A stretch of 64,000 nucleotides of DNA, taken from Larkinella rosea (GTDB taxonomy: Bacteria; Bacteroidota; Bacteroidia; Cytophagales; Spirosomataceae). The position numbers and the translations under genes are program-made. Each line of letters begins with the position of its first letter. The first letter of the stretch is position 1. The notes beneath the pieces were generated by a model that made no database searches, was not told the origin of the DNA, and was given only the letters and a program-made list of their open reading frames with translations. Positions 33,473 to 43,331 of the stretch are shown here, piece after piece. The stretch is from the NCBI RefSeq assembly GCF_003858635.1, contig NZ_RQJO01000010.1:248001-312000 (forward strand), read 5' to 3'.

Positions 33473-34822
33473 ATGTTTCGCCGTATTTTACAGTCCATTG
33501 CGGCAAGTGTGCTGGGGCAGGCGGGTCAGATTCTGATTCAACTGATCAGTGTGCCCTTATTGATCCAGTACTGGGGATTGGATTATTACGGTGAGTGGCT
33601 GCTACTCTTTACCATTCCGTCTTACCTGAGTCTGAGTGATGCCGGACTGGCCTCGGCCTTGTCCAACGAATTGCTGATGAATATTAGCCGGAAAGAGCAT
33701 GCCAAAGCGGCCCAACTACTCGGTTATGGAATGACCGCAATCATTGGCTTCGGTGTCATCGTCTCGGTCGTTTTAGCCCTTGGATTACACCTATCCGATT
33801 TCACTACCTGGCTCAAAATCAAGTACATCAATGAATCCGATGCCTGGCTGACCTTATTATTGCTGATGCTGTATGTGATGCTGGCGCTTCAGCAGGAGCT
33901 TCTCAGTGCGGTTCCACGAGCCGAAGGAGACAATGCCGGTGGGCGGATCTGGATTACCACCACTCGCCTGATCGAATTTGGCGTTGTTATCCTGATGGTG
34001 AGTCAAGGCCGAAAAGCCGAAACGGTTGCGCTTACCTACGCAATCGTGCGGGGAATGAGCTGGCTGGGGATGTTTTTGTATTACCGTCGGCATTATCACT
34101 GGGTTAGTCAGGTACGTATCGGTTTATTCCCAATCGCCAGCATTCGGCACCTGCTGGGGCCATCGCTGGCTTTTTTTGGTTTTGCCTTCGCCAATTCGCT
34201 CGTTCTACAGGGGAGCACGCTGCTCATTGGGGCCTTTATGACCCCGACCTACGTCGTCATTTACACGACGCTCCGGACACTTTGCAACTTTATTCGGCAA
34301 ATCATTAACGTGCTGACTTCCGCCATCTGGCCGGAATTAACCCGGGCGCTGGTCGATCATGATTTTTCCAAAGCGATTCTACTCCACCGACGAGTTTGCC
34401 AAATCGCCTTCTGGTCGGCATTTCTGTTTCTGATTGCCATGGAAATCACCGGCGGCACCATCCTTTCCGTCTGGACGAAAGGCACCATTCAACCGGTTCA
34501 GCCGGTTTTCACCGTGCTCCTGCTGACGGCATTACCGTATAGCCTGTGGAATACCAGTGCCACAACGGCCATTTCCATTAACCGCCATCAATCCATTGCT
34601 TTTGCATTCGTCATGAGCAGTTTAGGAGCGCTGGCTGCGGCCATCTGGCTCATTCCGCGCTACGGATTGGCGGGTATGGCCATCGGGTTATTGCTGGGTG
34701 ATTTTTTTATGGTAGTCCGGGTATTTCAGAACAGTCTCAGTATTCTGCTGGAAGAACGCATCGGGAAGTTCCTGCCCGCCATCATCATGGATTTTGCATG
34801 GTTAAGCCAATTACGAAAATGA
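33473..34822 (+). CDS. wzx-like: Wzx-like polysaccharide flippase
   Basis: 449 residues, nearly all hydrophobic, with about 12 predicted membrane segments. The start MFRRILQSIAASVLGQAGQI followed by PLLIQYWGLDYYGEWLLLFT and SLSDAGLASALSNELL is typical of MOP-superfamily O-antigen/EPS flippases, which move lipid-linked repeat units across the inner membrane. It is 57 bp after the Wzz gene and shares an ATGA overlap with the following glycosyltransferase. Confidence 0.9.
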   Translation: MFRRILQSIAASVLGQAGQILIQLISVPLLIQYWGLDYYGEWLLLFTIPSYLSLSDAGLASALSNELLMNISRKEHAKAAQLLGYGMTAIIGFGVIVSVVLALGLHLSDFTTWLKIKYINESDAWLTLLLLMLYVMLALQQELLSAVPRAEGDNAGGRIWITTTRLIEFGVVILMVSQGRKAETVALTYAIVRGMSWLGMFLYYRRHYHWVSQVRIGLFPIASIRHLLGPSLAFFGFAFANSLVLQGSTLLIGAFMTPTYVVIYTTLRTLCNFIRQIINVLTSAIWPELTRALVDHDFSKAILLHRRVCQIAFWSAFLFLIAMEITGGTILSVWTKGTIQPVQPVFTVLLLTALPYSLWNTSATTAISINRHQSIAFAFVMSSLGALAAAIWLIPRYGLAGMAIGLLLGDFFMVVRVFQNSLSILLEERIGKFLPAIIMDFAWLSQLRK

Positions 34823-36030
34823 ATCAAATCCGCCAATCCGTAACTGCTCATGCCGGCGCCCGGGATCAGTACCAACTGAGTCTGGCGTTGCACGAAGCGG
34901 ATTGGCTCGACCGCCTGGTCACGGAATTGTATGTTCCTGACTGGCTGTACCAAACGGCGCCATCCTACGCCAGAAAGCGGTATTGCCAGGGCTTACCGGC
35001 GTCCAAAATAAATCATTCTTTACCGGCTTTCTGGAAAACCGCCTGTGCTCACGCCTTCCATCGGGATTATAATTCATCGATTGATCAGGAAATCAGTCTT
35101 ACGGCCTTGCGGACAGCGGAAAAAACCGGAAGTAACCTGTTCCTGTACAGCTATTACGCGTTTCAGGCGTTTCAGCAAGCCGAAAAGCTTGGTATTCCGC
35201 ACCGAATCCTGTTCCAGTTGCACCCGCATCCGTCGTCGGTCCGTTCCATTCTTGCGCAGGAAATGGATCGCCTGCCGTTCGCCAGCCAATCGATTCGGGA
35301 TGAAGTGGAGTTTTCGCTGGCCGACAGCCGGTTGGACGGCCTGATTGCCGAACCCCAGCTCGCTACTTTTTGCCTGACAGCCAGCCAATTTACCCGTAAA
35401 ACACTGATTGAGAATGGCGTACCAGCCAGTCGCATAAAAGTGGTTCCTTACGGCGTCGATACAACGGCTTTTCCCCAACGAAAGAAAGCGCCGTCAACTA
35501 CCCCATTTCGGATCATTTTCGTCGGACGCATGAACCAGCGGAAAGGGCTGGCCGACCTGCTGCAAGCCGTCCGTCTGTTGAAAAGCCGGTCGATAGAAGT
35601 AGTCCTGTGCGGACGCGGATACATTGACCAACCTATCATCAATGAATACAAGGATCTGACAATCACTTTGCACAAAGGAATCGGTACGGAGCAACTGGTT
35701 CGGGAATTGCACCGAAGTCACGTCTTTGTTTTGCCTTCCCTGGCTGAAGGTTTTGCGCACGTCGTTCTGGAAGCGATGGCAACCGGTTTACCGGTTATTA
35801 CGACCGAAAACACCTGCGGGCCGGACGTAATCACGGAGGGTAAACACGGTTATCTGGTTCCCATCCGAAACCCGGAACGACTGGCCGCGGTATTGGATGC
35901 TGCTATGGCTGAGCCTAAAGTCTGGTATGAAATGGGGCGCCAGGCCGCCATCCAGGCACGGACGTATACATGGGAGCGTTTCAGGCAGGGAATCCGGGAG
36001 GTTTATCAGGAAATCGTGAAATCAAATTAG
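34819..36030 (+). CDS. GT4-family glycosyltransferase
   Basis: 403 residues from the ATG at 34819 (MNQIRQSVTAHAG), which gives the ATGA overlap with the flippase; an ATG at 34798 is the alternative. It has a GT-B fold. The donor-binding C-terminal half shows FRIIFVGRMNQRKGLADLL, VVLCGRGYID, HVFVLPSLAEGFAHVVLEAM (the E-x7-E motif of GT4) and ATGLPVITTENTCGPDVI. It probably adds one sugar of the EPS repeat unit; the donor cannot be deduced. Confidence 0.9.
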   Translation: MNQIRQSVTAHAGARDQYQLSLALHEADWLDRLVTELYVPDWLYQTAPSYARKRYCQGLPASKINHSLPAFWKTACAHAFHRDYNSSIDQEISLTALRTAEKTGSNLFLYSYYAFQAFQQAEKLGIPHRILFQLHPHPSSVRSILAQEMDRLPFASQSIRDEVEFSLADSRLDGLIAEPQLATFCLTASQFTRKTLIENGVPASRIKVVPYGVDTTAFPQRKKAPSTTPFRIIFVGRMNQRKGLADLLQAVRLLKSRSIEVVLCGRGYIDQPIINEYKDLTITLHKGIGTEQLVRELHRSHVFVLPSLAEGFAHVVLEAMATGLPVITTENTCGPDVITEGKHGYLVPIRNPERLAAVLDAAMAEPKVWYEMGRQAAIQARTYTWERFRQGIREVYQEIVKSN

Positions 36031-36037
36031 GTCAATA

Positions 36038-37174
36038 ATGACGAAAATCCGGCTCAGTTTCTACACAAATATACCGACGCCCTATCAACAGGATTTTTTT
36101 AAAGCGTTGTCGGTCTATTTTGAATTAACGGTTATTTATTACGCAAAATCCGAGTCGGATAGACAATGGAATATCTCAAATGAAAACCGCCCGTATCAGG
36201 TTCATTACTTATCGGATACGTTAGTCGCCAAATGGATTCAGAAACGAATTAAAGACTATCACTTTAGCTGGTCGATTATTCGACAGTTAATCACCGACCG
36301 CTCAGATTATATCATCATTAGCGGGGCTTACTGGATACCAAATACGGTTTTAGGTTTATTTATTTTACGGATTCGAGGAAAAAGACTTGCTTTTTTTGGG
36401 GAACGATTATCGTCTTCTACATCAAATTTTAAAAACGCGCTAAAACGATTTTTTTTACTACCGATCAAATGGAATTGCCAGCGGCTGATTGTGGGAGGAA
36501 ACGAAGCCGTTACTACTTATCACTATTACGGAATTAACTTTCCATCCTCAGTCATTCCATATAATATAGATATTTCACGATTTGATAAACAAAATTTAGA
36601 TCGAGCCAAAATTAGTAAATTAAGTGAAACGTATAAATCAAGCGGTCAACCCATCCTGTTATCTTCCGGTTCACTAATTTCCAGAAAAAACATGAATGTC
36701 CTTATTAAATCAATAAAAAATAGTCATATATCCGTTCATCTATTAATTATCGGCGAGGGCCAGGATCGAAAAAACCTGGAACAATTAATTGAAAATGACC
36801 CCCGAATTAAGTTGATCGGTTTCGTTCAGGCAGAAGACTTACCGTATTACTATAATCTGGCCGATGTATTTGTATTTGCCTCAAAATACGACGGGTGGGG
36901 CGTTGTTATTAACGAAGCTATAGCGGCCGGTTTACCGGTTATCTGTAGTGATCAGGTTGGTGCAGCCCGCGAATGGATTATTGATGGCGTTAATGGTTTT
37001 ATATGCCCGGCAAACGGCGTAACGGAGTTCCAACTAGCGATTGAAAGCCTGATCAATTACCCGGATTTAATTAAAAAGCAGTCTCGTTATAATCTGGATT
37101 TCCGGAATAAAACCAGCTCCGATTATTACGCAAAAATGCTGAGTGATGTCGTTACCTATGACTTAAACGTATGA
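36038..37174 (+). CDS. GT4-family glycosyltransferase, AT-rich
   Basis: 378 residues starting 7 bp after the previous stop. GT-B features are HLLIIGEGQDRKNLEQLI, RIKLIGFVQAEDLPYYYNLA and FASKYDGWGVVINEAIAAGL with the E-x7-E-like motif. The N-terminal half (LSFYTNIPTPYQQDFFKALS) is the acceptor side. The gene is markedly AT-rich (many TTA, ATT, AAA codons) compared with the GC-rich genes before it, which together with the next gene suggests acquisition by exchange of the repeat-unit-specific part of the cluster. It ends in an ATGA overlap. Confidence 0.9.
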   Translation: MTKIRLSFYTNIPTPYQQDFFKALSVYFELTVIYYAKSESDRQWNISNENRPYQVHYLSDTLVAKWIQKRIKDYHFSWSIIRQLITDRSDYIIISGAYWIPNTVLGLFILRIRGKRLAFFGERLSSSTSNFKNALKRFFLLPIKWNCQRLIVGGNEAVTTYHYYGINFPSSVIPYNIDISRFDKQNLDRAKISKLSETYKSSGQPILLSSGSLISRKNMNVLIKSIKNSHISVHLLIIGEGQDRKNLEQLIENDPRIKLIGFVQAEDLPYYYNLADVFVFASKYDGWGVVINEAIAAGLPVICSDQVGAAREWIIDGVNGFICPANGVTEFQLAIESLINYPDLIKKQSRYNLDFRNKTSSDYYAKMLSDVVTYDLNV

Positions 37175-38511
37175 TTTGGCTCTACATAACAATCAATCTG
37201 ATTACACTGATTAGTGCGTTCCAGTATGTCCGACGCATCGGTCCCCGGCAGGTTATTCCTTTCGTGATCTGTTTAGCATTATTAGCTGTCTATTGCCTTT
37301 TCACACCTACTTACTTTTATATGGTAGGGAGAGAAACCTCCATGGGCGACGACGGTTTATATCAATTTACGGGCAAGCGAATAACCGATTATTATGAAAA
37401 GGGAATGTTTTTTTACATGGTAGCAAACATGCTGTTTGTTTTCGGATTTGTTTGGAAACGCTATCCTTTCGGCAATTCCAGCTTCTGTATTGATCAAAAA
37501 AACATTTCTTATTTACAAAAATATGTACTACTACTGTACGCATTTTTTTTTAGTATCGTCGTGGCAGACATTGCGATTAGTGGGATTAATCCATTGAATA
37601 TTTTACTGGGAAGTTCAGACGAAAATTTATTCGGACATCAAAGCATAACCAATTCATATTATTTCCGAAACTGCGCCGATTGCATCATTACAACCATTAT
37701 TCTATTTGCTTATCTAAAAGGCAATAAATACAAAGTAGGCCTATTAACCCTATTGGCTTTTGTTCTGTTTGCCATCATGGGGTTTAGATATCGAATTATT
37801 CTGACAATACTAGGACTTATTCTGGTTTATAGTCTTGACAAAAACACCGTAATTTCTAATAACCGGGTCATCTACGTTGGGTTAATCTTAACTTACTTCA
37901 TCTTCTTCATTACCTACAATCGCTGGAATTTTATTCATGGGCGGTTTTCTGAATTATCCTATAATCCCGTAGAATTTGAATACGGTATGTTTTTTGAGCA
38001 AACCCGGGCCGGACTGGCCGATTTTAATCTGATCCGTTATTACGAAGAGAATCCGGAAATACAGCACGATTATGGCCTGACCATGTTTGGCTATGTAATT
38101 ATTAAAGCCTTACCGAAATTTCTTTTCCCCAATGGTGAAAAACCGTATCCGCCACCAGCGCTAACCATTCTGGATAATTCCCTGGAATTACCCCGGCAGT
38201 GGGCCCGAACGGGAGAAGCAACGCTACATTATGGTTCTTTTTATGGCGCGTTTGGCTGGTTTGGATTTGTATTGATGCCGTTTTTAATGGGCTTCTGGCT
38301 GCGGTTTGTTGTCAGCCGGAATCCTGTGACAACGCCACTTGGTTTTTTGAAACAGGTGGTTTTCTCACTGGCGATTTTTCAATTTGTCACCCGCGGCTAC
38401 TTCCCACAATTTGTGGATCATTTCGTGTATATCTCGCTTCCGGTATGGCTGTTAAGCGGATTGATTAAACGATCGACTATCCTCCAACCTGATCATGAAA
38501 TTACTCATTAA
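37171..38511 (+). CDS. wzy-like: Wzy-like O-antigen/EPS polymerase, AT-rich
   Basis: 446 residues with about 10-11 hydrophobic segments and a large soluble loop (about 270-345) containing YNRWNFIHGRFSELSY and FEQTRAGLADFNLIRYYEEN, then GYVIIKALPKFLFPNGEKPY. Low sequence identity, multi-spanning topology and location between glycosyltransferases fit Wzy polymerases (O-antigen polymerase family, as in oligosaccharide repeat unit polymerases), which join repeat units in the periplasm. Composition is AT-rich like the upstream GT. The following GT overlaps its end by 17 bases. Confidence 0.75.
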   Translation: MIWLYITINLITLISAFQYVRRIGPRQVIPFVICLALLAVYCLFTPTYFYMVGRETSMGDDGLYQFTGKRITDYYEKGMFFYMVANMLFVFGFVWKRYPFGNSSFCIDQKNISYLQKYVLLLYAFFFSIVVADIAISGINPLNILLGSSDENLFGHQSITNSYYFRNCADCIITTIILFAYLKGNKYKVGLLTLLAFVLFAIMGFRYRIILTILGLILVYSLDKNTVISNNRVIYVGLILTYFIFFITYNRWNFIHGRFSELSYNPVEFEYGMFFEQTRAGLADFNLIRYYEENPEIQHDYGLTMFGYVIIKALPKFLFPNGEKPYPPPALTILDNSLELPRQWARTGEATLHYGSFYGAFGWFGFVLMPFLMGFWLRFVVSRNPVTTPLGFLKQVVFSLAIFQFVTRGYFPQFVDHFVYISLPVWLLSGLIKRSTILQPDHEITH

Positions 38512-39649
38512 TGCGTTCAATCTGGCGTCGGCCGGGGGGCTTAACGTGGCCCTGAATTTTTTAAAAAACATCCAGCATTTAAAAAGTGAAACCGATCACA
38601 TCCACGTCGTCGCTCCGAAGGACTGCGGGTATGAAACCATCGAAACCCATAGTCTTACGTTCCATTATTTACCCAAAGCCCTGAACCCCTGGATCACCCG
38701 GCCTTACATGGATGTGATCTGGTACCCGCGACTCTTGAAGCAGATAGATCCCGATATTATTTTTACGATGGGCAATTTTCCTTCTCCGGTTTCGCACAAG
38801 CAGGTCGTTTTGCTGCATCTGCCGCACCTGGCTTATCCCGAAGATCGGGCGCTCTGGAAACAGGTGGGGCTGGAAATTATTTTCAAAATTAAACTGCGCA
38901 ACTGGGTTTTTAAACGGCGGCTCGGTCACGTGGAAACCCTGCTCGTGCAGACCAATACGATGCAGGAACGGCTGCTCCGGGTTTATCCGCAACTTCCTTC
39001 GGTTCAGCTTTTTCCGAATGCCTACACGCTGTTAAACAGTCACACAACGTATGAATTACCCGTTAAAAAAGAGAGCGGTTTGACATACCTGATGTGTTTG
39101 TCGCGCTATTATCCGCACAAAAATCTGGAGATTCTCGTTGAAGTGGCCCGGATTATGAAGGCCCGAAAACTTCCCTATCGAATTTTCCTGACCATCGAAG
39201 CCTGGCAACACCGCCGGGCGAAGCAACTCCTGGATCAAATTGCCGATGCATCGCTGCAAGACATGCTGATTCCGATTGGAAACGTACCCGCCGATTGCGT
39301 CGCTTCCCTGTATCAACAGGTTGACGGCCTTATTCTGCCAACCTTGCTGGAATCGTTTACCGCTACCTACGTCGACGCCATGCACTTTGGCGTTTCTATT
39401 TTTACGTCCCAGCGGGATTTTGCGGAAGAGGTTTGTGGAGAAACCGCCTTTTATTTCGATCCGCTTTCGGCCACAAACATTGTCGACACCATCCACGCCG
39501 GCTATGGAAACGAAACCCTCCGCCAACGTAAAATAACTGCCGGACGTATGCGCTCGACTACCTTACCCGATTGGCCGGAAGTCAGCCGGAGCTGCTGGCA
39601 ATTGCTGGTGTCGCTGGCCGAACAGGCCGAATCGGAAGTTCCTAACTAA
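38495..39649 (+). CDS. GT4-family glycosyltransferase
   Basis: 384 residues, start overlapping the polymerase by 17 bases. N-terminal side: LINAFNLASAGGLNVALNFL. C-terminal donor domain: LTYLMCLSRYYPHKNLEILV, then DGLILPTLLESFTATYVDAM and HFGVSIFTSQRDFAEEVCG, a GT4-like pattern with E-S-F and a following acidic residue. G+C returns to the level of the main cluster here, so the AT-rich patch ends at this boundary. It acts in the cytoplasm on the lipid-linked repeat unit. Confidence 0.88.
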   Translation: MKLLINAFNLASAGGLNVALNFLKNIQHLKSETDHIHVVAPKDCGYETIETHSLTFHYLPKALNPWITRPYMDVIWYPRLLKQIDPDIIFTMGNFPSPVSHKQVVLLHLPHLAYPEDRALWKQVGLEIIFKIKLRNWVFKRRLGHVETLLVQTNTMQERLLRVYPQLPSVQLFPNAYTLLNSHTTYELPVKKESGLTYLMCLSRYYPHKNLEILVEVARIMKARKLPYRIFLTIEAWQHRRAKQLLDQIADASLQDMLIPIGNVPADCVASLYQQVDGLILPTLLESFTATYVDAMHFGVSIFTSQRDFAEEVCGETAFYFDPLSATNIVDTIHAGYGNETLRQRKITAGRMRSTTLPDWPEVSRSCWQLLVSLAEQAESEVPN

Positions 39650-39663
39650 AACCGCCGTTGCTC

Positions 39664-40383
39664 ATGAACCGGATCAAAACCGTATGGCCATTTCGCCTTT
39701 TTCCTGCGCTAATCGCAACTCTTTGGGTCTGCGCCTGTCAGACTACGACCGAACCACTGGCCACGGGGTATGATTATCAGCCATTGGAAAAAGGAAACTA
39801 CTGGATTTATGACGTCACGGAGCAGCAATTTTCGCTCAACGGTAGTTCGACGACCAAGACCTACCAGTTGCGCGAAACGATTACGGGTACCGTTGCGGAC
39901 CCGGCAACCGGTGATCCTACAGGCGGAATCCTGTACCGCATCGAGCGATACCGCCGGTTGAATGACAGCCAGGATTGGGTGCCCGACTCGGTGAGCAGCT
40001 TCCGGATTGCGAACAGTCAGTTGATAAAAAATGAAAACAACCGCTCCTTTGTCAAGCTGGTTTTCCCGGTTGTCGATCGGTTTGAGTGGAACGGAAACGC
40101 CTTTAACTCGGCGGGCGAAGACCTGTATCAGGTTAAAAACACCGGCATACCCTATCGGGTTCTGAATCAAACTTTTCCCGAAACGGCCACCATTTTTCAG
40201 CAAAATGATTCGACGCTGGTTTCGCAGGACAAACGGCTGGAAGTCTACGCCCGGCAGGTTGGCTTGATTTATAAAGAGAAAGTACAACTTCAATTTTGCT
40301 CCTCCACTCCGGCCTGCGTGGGAAAAGCGCAGATCGATTACGGAATCCGGCAATACATCCGGTTGCGCTCGTACGGAAAATAG
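39664..40383 (+). CDS. Hypothetical lipoprotein within the EPS cluster
   Basis: 239 residues from the ATG at 39664; a TTG two codons upstream is possible. The leader MNRIKTVWPFRLFPALIATLW ends in VCACQTTTEP, a plausible lipobox. The mature part begins YQPLEKGNYWIYDVTEQQF, a pattern seen in Bacteroidota lipoproteins of unknown function with a beta-rich fold, and continues with RETITGTVADPATGDPTGG and an all-beta C-terminal half. No enzyme motif. Its position suggests a structural or assembly accessory for the polysaccharide, but this is inference only. Confidence 0.6.
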   Translation: MNRIKTVWPFRLFPALIATLWVCACQTTTEPLATGYDYQPLEKGNYWIYDVTEQQFSLNGSSTTKTYQLRETITGTVADPATGDPTGGILYRIERYRRLNDSQDWVPDSVSSFRIANSQLIKNENNRSFVKLVFPVVDRFEWNGNAFNSAGEDLYQVKNTGIPYRVLNQTFPETATIFQQNDSTLVSQDKRLEVYARQVGLIYKEKVQLQFCSSTPACVGKAQIDYGIRQYIRLRSYGK

Positions 40384-40496
40384 CGGTGTTATGCCTTCAT
40401 TTTGCTATTAAGACGTGCATAATGGACGGTTTTCTACATTGTGGCTCCCGGCTGCTGTCGATATTTGGTACAGGTTCGGCCTAATGAATCGGCACC

Positions 40497-41303
40497 ATGA
40501 ATGCGAAACAACAAGTTCACGATTTCTGGAACGAAGCTTCCTGCGGTGAAGACTTATATCTGAAGGGCGAAACGCTCCGGCAAAAATACTACCAGCAGGC
40601 CAAAGACCGGTATGTCCTGGAACCGTATATCCGCGAATTCGCGGATTTTCCGTCCTACACCAACCGACAGGTGCTGGAAATTGGGGTGGGATTGGGCGCC
40701 GATCACCAGAAATTTGCCGAAGCCCGCGCCAACTTACACGGCTGCGATCTGACCGAACGCGCCATCGACCACACCCGCGAACGCCTGGCCCTGTTCAGCC
40801 TTCGTTCGGATTTGCGCGTGGCCGATGCCGAAAATCTGCCTTACGAAACCGGTACGTTCGATCTGGTGTATTCGTGGGGTGTCATTCACCACAGCCCGGA
40901 TACGCCCCGCGTCGCGAACGAGATCTTTCGGGTGTTGAAACCGGGTGGGCGGGCCAACGTGATGATCTACCACAAACACAGTTGGGTTGGCTATTTGCTC
41001 TGGCTGCGGTACGGTCTGGCAAAAGGCAAACCCAATACGAGTCTGGCAACCATTTATGCCAATTACCTGGAAAGTCCGGGCACGAAAGCCTACAGCAAAG
41101 TCGAAGCGAAGCAGTTGTTTGCCTCGTTTAGCCAGGTTTCCATTCAAACCGTTCTGACCCACGCCGATTTGCTGTCATCACAGGCTGGTCAGCGCCACCG
41201 AAGCTGGCTGCTGACAGTGAGCCGCTGGCTATATCCCCGCTGGCTGATCAGGCTTTTTTTTCCGGAACACGGGTTATACATGATGATTTCGGCGATTAAA
41301 TAA
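40497..41303 (+). CDS. Class I SAM-dependent methyltransferase
   Basis: 268 residues. SAM-binding motif I is VLEIGVGLGADHQKFAEA, motif II region GCDLTERAIDHTRERL, motif post-II VADAENLPYE, and motif IV TFDLVYSWGVIHHSPD, then RVLKPGGRANVMIY. This matches Methyltransf_11-type enzymes. The C-terminal 100 residues (WVGYLLWLRYGLAKGK) are basic and hydrophobic, possibly for binding a lipid-linked or polymeric acceptor. A sugar O- or N-methyltransferase of the EPS pathway is likely by context. Confidence 0.88.
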   Translation: MNAKQQVHDFWNEASCGEDLYLKGETLRQKYYQQAKDRYVLEPYIREFADFPSYTNRQVLEIGVGLGADHQKFAEARANLHGCDLTERAIDHTRERLALFSLRSDLRVADAENLPYETGTFDLVYSWGVIHHSPDTPRVANEIFRVLKPGGRANVMIYHKHSWVGYLLWLRYGLAKGKPNTSLATIYANYLESPGTKAYSKVEAKQLFASFSQVSIQTVLTHADLLSSQAGQRHRSWLLTVSRWLYPRWLIRLFFPEHGLYMMISAIK

Positions 41304-41417
41304 AGTGCGCCAGCCAGCTTCTGATTCAGGGTTCTTGACTCAACGTACATCGACTGAAATTAGCACAATGATAAATGAGTTACCAACCATGAATAGTAAA
41401 ACCATCTCTTTTTTAAC

Positions 41418-43331
41418 ATGTGTGGCATAGCGGGCATTGTAGGCTCCACCATCCCACCATCGGTCGATCTCCGATCGACCATTCGCCACCGTGGACCCGA
41501 TGGAGAGGGCCTTTTTAACGCTCCGGGAATCCAGCTGGCCCAAACGCGTCTGGCCATTCTGGATCTGACGCCCAACGGTAAACAGCCCATGCAAACCGCC
41601 GATGGCCGGTATGTCATCATTTTTAACGGCGAAATCTACAACCACCTTACGTTGCGTGCAGCCCTCACGAATCAGTATATTTTTCGTTCTACGTCGGATA
41701 CGGAAACATTGCTGTACGGTTTTGCTACGTATGGCACGGCGGTTTTCCGAAAGTTGAACGGGATTTTTGCCTGTGCCATTTTCGACACGCTCACGCGTCA
41801 ACTGGTGCTGGCCCGCGATCAGTTTGGGGTAAAACCGCTCTACTATTACCACGAAGACGGACTGTTCCTGTTCAGTTCGGAGCTAAAAACGATTGCCGGC
41901 TATCCGTGTATCGACAAAAGCATTGATTATTCCGCACTCGTCAATTACCTGCATTTCCTGTATTCGCCGGGTATGCAGACGCCTTTTCAGCACGTCAATA
42001 AGTTGCTGCCGGGGCACTATATTCAGCTGTCGGTCGACGAGCCCACCTCCTTTGCAGTCAAGCGGTATTACGATCTTCCCTTTCGGGGCATGTATTCGGA
42101 ACAGTCGGAATCGCAATTGCTCGAGGAACTGGACGAACGGCTTTTTACGGCGGTGAAACGCCAGTTGCAGTCCGACGTTCCGCTGGCTTTTTTTCTCTCG
42201 GGTGGTTTGGATTCCAGCCTGGTCATGGCATTGGCCAAACGGGCGCATCCCAATGAGCGGCTGACCGGTTACACCATTCGAACGGCATTTCAGAACGGGA
42301 AATTTGAAGGGTTTGAGAACGATTTGCCGTATGCCCGGCAAGTGGCCACCCACCTGAACGTCGATCTGGTGGAAGTGGATGCCGACGCGGACATCATTCG
42401 GGATTTCGACCGCATGATCTACCACCTCGACGAACCACAGGCCGATACCGCACCCTTTAACGTGCTGAATATCTGCCGACAGGCTCGCCAGAACGGGCAT
42501 ACCGTTTTGTTGGGCGGGACGGCGGGCGACGACGTTTTTTCGGGTTACCGGCGTCATCAGGCGCTGACGATGGAACCGTATCTGAACCGGATTCCGCCCG
42601 TGGTGGGTCGGTTGCTGAACCGCACCGTTAGTCTCGGAACCAACGGAACTCCGCTGCTTCGGCGGCTTCGGAAATTGACCGCGGGAATGGGGCAACCGCA
42701 GCAGGAACGAATGGCCGATTATTTTGCCCGACTTCCCATTGCGACCAACCACAATCTGTTTGAAAGTACCATCGGCAAAACGCTGCACGATTACCAGCCC
42801 AGCCACCAGCTGTTGACGGCGCTCGAACGCATTCCGGACGAAAAAAACCTGCTCAACCAGCTACTATTCTGGGAGTTGTCGTATTTTTTACCGGATCACA
42901 ACCTCAATTACACGGATAAAATGAGCATGGCCGTTGGCGTCGAAACCCGCGTGCCGTTTCTGGATACCGAGCTGGTTGAGTTCAGTACCAAACTTCCGCC
43001 GTCGCTCAAGATGCGGGGCCGAACCACAAAATACCTGCTGCGAAAACTGGCAGAGCGGTATTTACCCCATTCGGTTATTTACCGCCCCAAAACCGGTTTT
43101 GGAACGCCCTTGCGCGACTGGCTCCGGACAGGTCAGTTAGACGGTATGCTCAAAGGATACCTTTCCGATGAAAGCCTGCGGCAGCGGGGCATTTTCGACC
43201 CGGTGGCCGTGCATCAGTTAATTCGGGACAATAAAAATGGGAAAATTGATGCAACCTACTCGATCTGGGGATTGATGGCGATCGAATCGTGGTTCCGGCA
43301 ATTCGTAGATCCCGGCCACCGTAACCTATGA
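41418..43331 (+). CDS. asnB: Asparagine synthase-like glutamine-hydrolysing amidotransferase
   Basis: 637 residues. The initiator Met is followed by Cys2 in MCGIAGIVGS, the class II glutaminase nucleophile, with IRHRGPDGEG and NGEIYNHLTL of that domain. The synthase domain has the PP-loop FLSGGLDSSLVMALAKR and EPQADTAPFN, NYTDKMSMAVGVETRVPFLD. AsnB paralogues embedded in capsule and EPS clusters of Bacteroidota are thought to amidate sugars, typically uronic acids, rather than make free asparagine. The next ATG overlaps its TGA. In this cluster the partners would be the oxidoreductase and heparinase-like genes that follow. Confidence 0.92.
   Translation: MCGIAGIVGSTIPPSVDLRSTIRHRGPDGEGLFNAPGIQLAQTRLAILDLTPNGKQPMQTADGRYVIIFNGEIYNHLTLRAALTNQYIFRSTSDTETLLYGFATYGTAVFRKLNGIFACAIFDTLTRQLVLARDQFGVKPLYYYHEDGLFLFSSELKTIAGYPCIDKSIDYSALVNYLHFLYSPGMQTPFQHVNKLLPGHYIQLSVDEPTSFAVKRYYDLPFRGMYSEQSESQLLEELDERLFTAVKRQLQSDVPLAFFLSGGLDSSLVMALAKRAHPNERLTGYTIRTAFQNGKFEGFENDLPYARQVATHLNVDLVEVDADADIIRDFDRMIYHLDEPQADTAPFNVLNICRQARQNGHTVLLGGTAGDDVFSGYRRHQALTMEPYLNRIPPVVGRLLNRTVSLGTNGTPLLRRLRKLTAGMGQPQQERMADYFARLPIATNHNLFESTIGKTLHDYQPSHQLLTALERIPDEKNLLNQLLFWELSYFLPDHNLNYTDKMSMAVGVETRVPFLDTELVEFSTKLPPSLKMRGRTTKYLLRKLAERYLPHSVIYRPKTGFGTPLRDWLRTGQLDGMLKGYLSDESLRQRGIFDPVAVHQLIRDNKNGKIDATYSIWGLMAIESWFRQFVDPGHRNL

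Noticed and set aside
41883-42806. A 307-codon minus-strand frame opposite asnB
   Set aside because: AsnB motifs run through the whole plus-strand frame; the minus frame has no signal or family similarity.
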